Positions 61,501 through 64,000 of a DNA stretch of 64,000 bases are shown here, in pieces. The notes beneath the pieces were generated by a model. It was not told the DNA's origin. It ran no database searches and worked only from the letters and a program-made list of their open reading frames with translations. A program made the position numbers and the translations under genes. Each line of letters begins with the position of its first letter. The stretch's first letter is position 1. The stretch is from Streptomyces sp. NBC_00341 (lineage in GTDB: Bacteria > Actinomycetota > Actinomycetes > Streptomycetales > Streptomycetaceae): assembly GCF_041435055.1 (NCBI RefSeq), contig NZ_CP108002.1, positions 4,588,001-4,652,000 on the forward strand, in the 5' to 3' direction.

Positions 61501-64000
61501 CTCGACGGCCGGACGGTGCTGCTGGACAAGCGGGAAGCCGCCGCGTACATCACGGGCCTGCGCGAGGTGCGGGAGCTGCCGCCGGGCCACCGGATGCATC
61601 TGGAGATCTGCTGGAGCGCGACGGACGGCGACCCGAGGCAGCAGCAGCGCTCGTACGCGCCCGCGCCGCATATCGACGATCCGCTGGAGGACATCCCGCT
61701 CATCGGGCACGTCGCGAATCTGAGCCGGATGGAGACGGAGGGCAGCACCAGGCAGACCGGCATGGACAACACCATGCGGGTGGCTCTGGAGGGCGCCGAC
61801 GGTGAACGCGGCCGCCGGGTCGTCGCCCGTCCCGAGCCACTGGACCACGAGCTGGACCAGCTGGCGCGGGAAGCCGGACTGCACCTCGGCACGGGTGAGG
61901 CGTCGCCGGAGGTCCGGGCCACGACGCTGCGGCTGGTACGGGCGTTGCGCGAGGTGTTCGGCAACGTGATCGAGGATCACCGCGGCGTGGTGGGGGGCCG
62001 GTACGAGCGGGTGCTGAAGGGGATCGGCGCGCTGGAGCGGATGCGGGCGAACGATCCGGCGATCAGCGGGCTGACGCCGTTCCGCCTGGACATGTGGGCC
62101 TTCTTCGTCCAGGAGCACAGCGGGAAGGCTCCGGCTCCGGCCGGGTACGTGGCGTTGCTCGACTTCGCCGCGGCCCGGATCGCGGCCGATCCGGCCGCGA
62201 AGCTGACGGAGGAGATACCCGCGCCGGTGCTCGATCTCACCCTCAAGCACATGAGTGAGAACGGCATGGACAAGATGCGGTACGTGCAGTCGCTGCCGCC
62301 CGGCGCGCCGTTCACTCCGAGGCACGCGGCCTCCACGCTCTGGGCCATGACCCGTACGGCCCAGATCTTCCGCTCGATGCCGCCCGCCGACCGGGAGACG
62401 ATGGGCCGCAAGGTTCTCCATCTGAATGTGGGCGCAGTGTGGGACCGGGCCGGGCAGGAGACCCTGTGGAAGCTGACGGCCAAGGCGATCGCGGAGGGCG
62501 CGGACGCCTCCGATCACGATCTGCTGGCCGCGCGTCATCTGAAGGAGGCCGGTGCCTTCGGCCCGGCGGCCCTGCTGCGGCAGGGGCCGAACGTCCAGGG
62601 TGTGAACTGGTCGGGTACGCCGGCGCCCGCCGGGGTCGACTGGGGCAGGGTGCGGCGGATCGCGCACGGGCCCAACGGCACGGTCACACAGCCGGTTCAG
62701 CCGGTCTGGACGGGTCCGGACCGGCCCATGCCGCTGCTGAGCGTGGTCGAGGTGGACTGGGCCGGTTCCCTCGTGCTGCATCTGCCGGGGCGGGCTCCCG
62801 TCGAGGTCTCTGAGGGTGAGTTCCTGGCGCTGATGGCGATGGACCCGGCGTTGAACACGGTCCCGCTGAACACCCCGGTGCTGTTCCTGACCACCGGCCC
62901 CGGGGCGCTGCCCGACGGGCTGCCGCAGCGGTTCTCCCAGCGCACCGGACGTCCGGCCTTCGGCTACGACGCGCCGATGATGCTGAACGCGCCCGATCCC
63001 GCCACCCCACTCGTGATCCTCGCCCTCCCCGACCCGGCCACCAAGAACCCGGGGCAGTGGACCGGGACCGTCCGGCAGTTCGCCGCCCCCGGCACCACCA
63101 CCGACGCCGCACTCACCGTCTTCGGCACCGCGGCGGCCACCTCCGCCCCGCAGGCGGCGCAGCCGCTCCCGGGCCCCGAGGGCGCTGCCCCGGAGCCGTC
63201 CTGGCCGGCGCCGCAGGCCCGGCGGGAGTCCGGCGTCGGCACGTTCCACTTCGCTCCCGGAACCGTCCCGGAGGGCGCCGTCCGCACGGGCACCGGCCCA
63301 GGTGAGAGGGACGAGCGGTCCGGCATCGGCTATCCGTCCCCCGCCCGGATCAACGCCGCCCCGGTGTCCCCGGCCGCCACGCAGAACGCCACGCAGAACG
63401 CCCCCGGCAACGCCGCGCAGGACGCCCCGGACAACGCCTCGGAGGCGGACACCGGGACCGCTTCCGGCACCGGGACCGCTTCCGGCCCCGGCTGGGCGGT
63501 GCGGTCCTGGCGGCCCGCCGGATCGCCGGGCGCGGTGCGGTTCGCGGGCATGTACCGGGACCGCGAGTGGCGACGGCGCGGGGTGGCCCTGGAGTTCGCG
63601 TTCGCCGGGCACCTGGGCCGGACCGCCGGGCTCACCGAGTCCGTCCGTGACGCGGTGCGCCGGATGCACGGGGAACTCGCCGGGCGCCACGGCGAGGCCG
63701 CTGCCCTGCGGGCCTTCTTCGCCCCGGACGCGGTCGCCGGGAACCCGGCCGCAGAGCTGGAGCGGCTGCTAGCGCTGCCCCCGGGGCCGCTCGCCGTCGA
63801 CGAACTGATGAGCGCGCTCACGTACGCCTCGTACGCGGGTCCGGGGCTGCCGCGCGAGGTGGCCGAAGCCCTGTCCCGGCCGGCCGGCCGGCGCGCGCGG
63901 TTCGCGCCGGGCAGCGCGTACCGGGAGGTGCACGACAGCCGGGGCCTGCGCCGGGTGGGCGGTGACCGGGGGCCCGCGCTGCGGCTGTTGCGGACCTACG
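43513..64000 (+). CDS. Giant multi-domain type VII-associated protein (lonely-Cys-type), 3' end outside window
   Basis: The frame is open without a stop for at least 6829 codons; I read it continuously to the window edge. Residues 1-336 are a helical and membrane-like CpnT-type N-terminal domain (WXG100-like region). Residues 337-850 are a Pro/Ser/Thr/Gly linker. Residues 1290-1760 and 5780-6270 are two similar domains, each with His-Gly and a lone Cys (H1503/C1551; H5986/C6033). Residues 2100-3910 are beta-rich and unidentified. Residues 3927-4186 are coiled coil. H4431-E-F-A-H4435 with E4488 forms a metallopeptidase resembling the lethal-factor (ATLF) fold. C4639/H4715/D4732 suggests a papain-like fold. 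GTG 43513 directly follows the inverted-repeat element, with GAGAG about 7 bases upstream; ATG 43549 is an alternative. The location implies secretion by this ESX system; toxin or self-processing roles are inferred. Confidence 0.88.
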   Translation, partial: MDEIDFPPDVKTMLWILLGEMPLQARENLAWESRHLYLALQKGLMDLRSAARETIQLVEESLPPEVAQPYIESVRMLTDEPGGNDPVQKLLFQLDELANGQVTYSQSIQGSKWEIISEIIMLLAELALLAALMAFTGGASVSQMFLARARSKLAILMIIDRLLRMTHIAPSLSEAIEEAIQTLAVRLAQIGLNTGGRRPGGIDWKDVGVAGAFGALTGAFMGIFDMFLKPFTNYFKNLLDDVFNKFNFKPDGLLFKGLVNGPPTVVTVFVVSGAAESTAEVIINGAFYDNWSFNWQTFVGSGTSGLFDVGAGLAVGGGAAIVFNNYFNNNNQFTDLNNLPAPGSPLGGGGSGPSGTAGPNVRSSAGPVPSAVNNTAFTPGPAVALPNTTVSTTFPGGIGSGINLAPPPAPYKPPAALNPTPTGGSGTSGPGTRSPIGTGTTGGTGGFNSPDVLDGVTGVTGVTGVTGTTGSQVPYLPPPSPSSSPSTTSPSTFPSSSQPDLAPLPSGSTTGPTSGRTSPTPYGTDTDLTTPDLSPDLSPEQTPDLSPDLAPGTTPDGTSDVPGSQGDLPEGLTTPKGAPATPGGAPSSSNADVDVDVDVDADADADVDADADAGAAPQVTPVGTPAGPNAPAPAPGASQGTSGTGNQSQRSPGPPDQNGQQHGTDLTEQDGVTEQDGRPDPADGPGQPGTPPQTGTEPLPADADGETATGPGASVPEPLPAGPDGFRTSSDDPSAATGPVTPLTTAPTPTPPATAAPNAQSAAPAQPPSTGRAGPEAGAAAATGQGRPARGVPEAPGPIAPPAPVRTTSGTDVPFLAGQDEGRPETAASPTPEETAPETETAPAQAQEPGPKGKGVDRGTDLAADQAPDGISDIFPVALAIDEALRDHDDALTAFNRAARTADLLSRRVGSGRGGNEDTGRFHEARQDVERSRRRIDAAVDRLRDLGADAAADAALAAIVPRVRRTESERRRTAALITADDLTGAPPRLPADGTVTAAELTAGGVTPGGGLALQAELNGSVRVQDSGLDPVGHVRVLMNRPGPWSEALDAVAARAARRTWRSAYEDFALATFRASGVPTGTDPADAWGRAVSLVLPLELHPVLADSRHADAELRAAVRKVAEHLAVHGTDAVSGADLARRTRRELGLAPRLPGGAPGFSPAAPDHSRAAAELERLALLDDPRGDFDVDGLVRRVLHVPAAVQVSAGLHAELFTLVENAMAAGWSSSVASLGAYHLAAGGALDHGRHIVLADGSYQGLNLTDRPVGVVNTSEVWQRRDGRFQGPIEPLWDTDSGAYVVAATGDHEQVLIPWGQGELSVPWGEFVELVARDPGLAGLPPGVPVVLVLNRGGDQGLVMPRSLAFRTGRNGIWAHSGQVALVHDAETGFSRIVVENQRARNVPLGGWFGSDADDLGPDGVVDEGFVTALDGTVIPDSAVKSRTIAEEGRSVGRVTMSDADLVTNEPVLEALDEVSGFSQFDPVTSREIGTAVPLLEDGRPVYRFSQHGMPMRGVMEVTDGRPPVQVDGVETGRFISRRPSMRKLGAGAVIDLGSCWADALAEDLPYLTDAATPPYVFDVLGMTSYAQGVANGSTAGVLAVDRVHAYQRSAAGPKAGAMAGPSGEQGAQVLLPPEPRGADLARTARWAGLHSGAGPVSPEDADATTRLVRALRRSFGGQVAADPEFRTLLRGAGALENMRRADPHLRVAGPFTLHHLHLVVHARHQRTGNDAPTPDEIRAVLHDAARRADEAAAGQLTLHGYTQLPSFDWALRRLGGQDLSALAADVLRLPPGQAVTQADVSRLVWGTVKGAEALRGVPDPVAYARKVLHLPASAELSAEAAGDRLLWLMAGAAVTGFDPSDPADLAAWDLVRNGALDDSTQLMTRGVAMGRNWTGRPVTGDINTQGYVLSPDGTAGNGTPYAPGWPGGPSGSPADAYVIYADSVNGHVSMPFPDGSSRWVSGSEIAALLRHDRVHRQLALAVPLLMVGTHSNPAGLARHVAGRSGTARTTVLSELPSAPVLDAARNEYVIVLAGDPAQSAAHWQTGQPAVLPGTSDEQGTIHTFAGGDRPAVPVPAVVAESSRTAATVVPAPTVAPPAEANVDRELSQYVRAHGTRHDGHIGLVIHEPTPDSVLDGLHRQVILALGADPDSAAGQELRTTLSDVLSAEEVELNRPDLRSRQGHRITVRHDGRDRSVDVRLAYTGAVRSAKYGHNGDQLPATLPGMQVEYRASGGQMSSDAEGSGTFRTGSLPWTAVFPTDGTGPLRWLDGTLNLTATHNQLAESITVGETFLVLNKQQAEDPAHPIDVDGQWQVQVDTDREDAVGNWQPEQSHGALTIWFHEHLAFDDPGTGEELPEPGDVGDLPLWGVDSVGEPRRLLTEVLADDAFADLRDLPAASERALENFLHEQMLRGTPQLQIDGGVSSTTLLDKDGNAIGMLQLTARIEPGEPLRKSPEGKALLETWLTHTSTLDRSAKFTAGVGAEVSGGPTFTTDRGAGHPRATESFGGNFLGRAGVNWQVNEALNTVESTTMTHGLRSKSSHVLTSARVTYEVTLHRAGGGRVTGRFGPWDDGLRLRIAQRTTMRGTPPSAEELREPPEHLKNLESVGYAETPLKVEGTEQMFARAETWLRQEGFLPPAEARGRTNPFRLDEPLVLAQLENVRRLAQMRSRFGLATALADAVDGGQPVWFERPNTLTGTRRVQLRFSATGDTARPSVHERRLPDVHHVGLTSHEASGGRQRGTALSGSLGGGGALGIPVADGAWALNPGPEYLGTKQLTDASNTGDSVAYDQFILTSANGSELFRIPARLALDLYEGAGDDPLVRFADEPGADAEDGAEDAEGIVLPVAGAVPHTVPGTVTVLVPHYRTRTPDSVPVPAAPRAGHVIRQPVTDGGATDDYRRLDRVDDRGHPLPGVTKLPVGALVDTFRGTAALTEALGQIIAGTYPGHPEEGAVGRAVRRASAQLNDLATETARRGSAVKEALPASLTGAVNRVGAAAGWAATPVTWAARTSADGAAATYKWTSVAVAGASLNDQGTLATEARQGAIRPSQLIARAAQILDGVHVVEGLTLPGMAADRTMTLEIRGYLTNPRPLGSGSLYSEQDVNSGDTAGRQRAVGRVHQGTFQVTAVQAPPPAPERLVHQANPIGRYGHSRRTDDTSTVGSTTKVTHALEETGDKLWIVNDVTLLVTVKWGVRNVAGNALGLGSFEPVTVAIDLARGVTYVAPAQSVARAARWFQGMAGIPALTPPLPAVPLPARFVRSRQLGKAGVLSVTQLDDTANRRERRDRLGRELTALVESEAPGSLRPGHAAHLPGVESEIARRTGPAGLRALPGRGPGGHTRLHFIHSAFGGVRLVEVTLRAEPILQTPALRDVRGRPAGEGSGLEQVDTHIPQARATAAGVTRTRQLNVNVISRYPRPGTTGRTDREGPALGLTTARTRTARTDTATEDRFWTRTALGADFELDYRVTATVRSQLVWEWPPNIPGGVFQGGLLNLSGLEGDVAQRVRTWIHRLLNGRPERTITVPVATGLRFVGSEATEPREHAGPRPPALLTRHPLGLSAADAAALGTLPFAGDARLLPTGPTPVHEANAVPQLMQALLQVAPRTAASWGLPANASAEAVAVRLGELIQSGEVSLDPARTAAGLTTTMPGSWPLQGPGTAPSLEIALYNPRSASDSGDGAVDRVRRQVRTSATTSSAGSSFALSLNHQSNFGLPKGNSQLVGLTFPLLAQQPHTNTSGGNASASRFTSVRTGTAAEPADRRGTHAHETLVDTVITVTGPEGTRYVTGSLTVRLWERDVLGFGVAGPRPGPRIYDVPAMLAGQDADDLRDWTRHPVTELPGVLADGIDEQDATAELWLALGPDPDGTRLARALFVGSRTAALAGRPVELVVRTDQGLRHWPFAADGSLADATEATRGAWEGIRDDVGNYLRAVRAEATARYREDVTARRQPGALRALESAGRAVDTATTAHRAADLARADAVRTAEAARAELDGVRDRIADARTEIARLEQAGRDARTLHDAADEEEQGLREPWQRALAEVERLERLDETSPVTGQAAADRESALEAAEERADAIREQGMAARDQRLRYEREFTAAREAAAEANAALDGAREEEGPLVSELARADGDVTRAERALLRADAALRRATRARDAIRNEVRGIERDLTGARQDLSEQARRHTEAWGRLPGLVSTLETARRAEGSGTEPSLLSSMSSAPARPTRSGRFGGQPLPAPPPQERTAAAAAAPAVAPPPPAATTVRPSLPAAELAALAGLLPTMAGPERTARLLPLSQRDREALAADRELVAALRRGLPADEFARTAALLMVDVPAGVDLNVSAGIEARAQVARMLRSPAAAERMLNEGARMIVVPKDAAMTSLEAFRTVRGESTEDSRPFDTERGVQLDRQVAAAEENLLGGTTSVPGAGLHHDGYSTTTHEFAHAVHRYGLTGSQRRLITEAFGEKTRKGSFTDWPDGSLYDDSGTHRNYSSRDEFEYFAQLTNVYLSTNAGTDPYTGLPRNNGTKWVRKHEPKLLPLLRELYGPDPRGFHPWQSNPRQEEDVWAGFRAMWDTAGDALVPQPHGPAPAPGHPVGPAAAKAGAEARERARAALTAPLAPLPVLSRAELRRKVREVADREPAGRMSVERCLTLLGDLRDSLYPRGVRPAVTLDGSAIRSGPASSLVAGPGWRGVRSWGAVADAVRAAGPGAVGLVLARRQDGAPGHAWAAYHLGGPDGVVWVDVSARADRQVSAFPPRVSPSDGQALVIDPAGKAVEHALEVFAQSSSTAAALLDPAPVRGYGAIGLEVEKRQVFLISGGGDLPPKLVLATAPGFKIVTDHGGFWRTADGRLHLTYPALPPGAPKPTQTSYLIGEIVIEPMAVLPGERRQSQESALAKLGRMERALDARDEPGAAKEIPLAKLFPAGDGWTTTKRGDSILVGPTPVRTSLSYVQPTTGLPALGLSVLQDQAADRLPPGPFGSVDGSSREFGMKALSEVLRDFTGREDVPDVAVPFLAVIPDVDDMWGYLRFGFAHTVARPTGVILNRGPAPFMVKNALAVASRPSLDRVLRALRPRSRQLLDQHHDGISTGVAATLAKLLELYRKAVTPGEPFFPGFFDATIGDVPSPREHLTSVLTGRTSQGRTVTQKQMVDMDDDQYPTLDTDDGRLAIPLVLTELRHFGYDGPLMTSEDIRRAVAELSRLSREAYLRAQMYAAPLPEDVLRESIGRIVENPVVRGLAAFVQMALLAGLPRAGGGANRLMSVEDSQRTARALGAYALGTPLPADDPVHRALRAAVDEASDAIDGLPPQHQPRLRALVDSARGALGILADPGRTPPVLEWKAEIVALDGTRVLLERVLTVTHRGADGRSVGLSSRPVQDWQDAHRHAYGAMPDAGGFTLVRRGPVPLESPLQPLPFAKARLVGLRGDARGAVLALSDGSDAAFDYARIVDLLFAVDGDLTAALPETAVVVAGADLAGPPVADPLEVPLPGQVLSDGFDRWVWGTGSGREPVLVPGEGGAPTRWQLAEGDWWVGFRREPSTAELARLAERVTGDRGRAPAVRRWVRAIRLVYGPLLEDDRAAFEALLGGFWALDRVRAANGSESLLTWSALRSATGAYFADRGQPMPPLPVALQFLLVEAAGAVGADLELSGLRLTPRYQSVRAWDGATPDAVGGGAAPDAEMSLFGPTPGPTTQTPAVAPAETAAVTPAVPSAVTGGFTGPNDDILSARTMIAGPAASSETSTSSASPAPSRGRSWKTASVSRVLPEVRVIETRAGDVPKQVSSEAAPWPQDAYVVSAAGESGQVRLPDGRVLDAEGLADALEADPELTKLAKDVPVVLAVPFAGAQYQRTLRTVADRLGRRVWGPSGDGRLIADSSGDAHVVVMVDRDPDAPIGLWISVDPSANTSYEDRRWTAMDGTVFRDSEVDTRPLADESNERYGRLAVAQGDALRSREKRFRIFRQMRRLVHRTHADTGYQDTGTEPVSMASAVYLFAAHGYPGRMRLPLLDGRTVLLDKREAAAYITGLREVRELPPGHRMHLEICWSATDGDPRQQQRSYAPAPHIDDPLEDIPLIGHVANLSRMETEGSTRQTGMDNTMRVALEGADGERGRRVVARPEPLDHELDQLAREAGLHLGTGEASPEVRATTLRLVRALREVFGNVIEDHRGVVGGRYERVLKGIGALERMRANDPAISGLTPFRLDMWAFFVQEHSGKAPAPAGYVALLDFAAARIAADPAAKLTEEIPAPVLDLTLKHMSENGMDKMRYVQSLPPGAPFTPRHAASTLWAMTRTAQIFRSMPPADRETMGRKVLHLNVGAVWDRAGQETLWKLTAKAIAEGADASDHDLLAARHLKEAGAFGPAALLRQGPNVQGVNWSGTPAPAGVDWGRVRRIAHGPNGTVTQPVQPVWTGPDRPMPLLSVVEVDWAGSLVLHLPGRAPVEVSEGEFLALMAMDPALNTVPLNTPVLFLTTGPGALPDGLPQRFSQRTGRPAFGYDAPMMLNAPDPATPLVILALPDPATKNPGQWTGTVRQFAAPGTTTDAALTVFGTAAATSAPQAAQPLPGPEGAAPEPSWPAPQARRESGVGTFHFAPGTVPEGAVRTGTGPGERDERSGIGYPSPARINAAPVSPAATQNATQNAPGNAAQDAPDNASEADTGTASGTGTASGPGWAVRSWRPAGSPGAVRFAGMYRDREWRRRGVALEFAFAGHLGRTAGLTESVRDAVRRMHGELAGRHGEAAALRAFFAPDAVAGNPAAELERLLALPPGPLAVDELMSALTYASYAGPGLPREVAEALSRPAGRRARFAPGSAYREVHDSRGLRRVGGDRGPALRLLRTY

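Noticed and set aside
56368-63690. A 2440-codon open frame on the minus strand.
   Set aside because: Same reason: antisense shadow of the giant gene, low-complexity Arg/Pro/Gly/His composition, no motifs.

Overview
The window is high-GC DNA with strong third-position GC bias, GTG and TTG starts, many regulators and a type VII secretion locus. Together with adjacent SigF/SigN-type sigma factors and an AAWKG-family protein, this points to a Streptomyces chromosome, probably core or near-core rather than a plasmid.

Left part (1-20 kb) is ordinary accessory metabolism and regulation. It holds a small membrane protein, an ECF41 sigma factor with a type II NADH-dehydrogenase-like flavoprotein, a DUF2797 protein and an amidohydrolase. 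A response regulator and histidine kinase are followed closely by a GT2-GtrA fusion and a GT39 membrane glycosyltransferase. A secreted endo/exonuclease/phosphatase-family protein is next, then a drug-efflux MFS gene with a TetR regulator and a perfect 13-bp-arm operator. A leftward run carries MarR, an MFS fused to three Ig-like regulatory domains, a YceI protein with one such domain, an F420-type oxidoreductase and a D-2-hydroxyacid dehydrogenase.

Middle (20-24.5 kb): a short membrane protein, a Gly/Ser-rich lipoprotein, two SigB/F/G-family sigma factors, a Dabb protein, and a small membrane protein preceded by a strongly structured noncoding stretch.

Right part (24.8-64 kb) is one type VII (ESX-type) secretion locus. 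It encodes a beta-helix protein with two CbxX-type AAA domains (EccA-like), mycosin protease (mycP), EccC, EccD, EccB, two small Esx proteins, a 170-residue acidic protein, a 1147-residue AAWKG protein, a YbaB-like protein and a third WXG100-like protein. It ends with a giant open reading frame from 43513 to beyond the window edge (at least 6829 codons). EccC, EccD and EccB would form the membrane machine and MycP would process on the outer face. The Esx, AAWKG and giant proteins look like the cargo.

The giant protein is the most interesting object. It has a CpnT-like N-terminal helical domain and a long disordered linker. It has two copies of a domain with a His-Gly...Cys arrangement like caspase/CHAT (clan CD) peptidases. 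Between them lie an HEFAH metallopeptidase resembling the anthrax lethal-factor fold and a Cys-His-Asp papain-like domain. A 166-bp MITE-like inverted-repeat element sits immediately before its start codon and supplies the stop codon of the preceding gene. All family names are from reading the sequence; no search was run.
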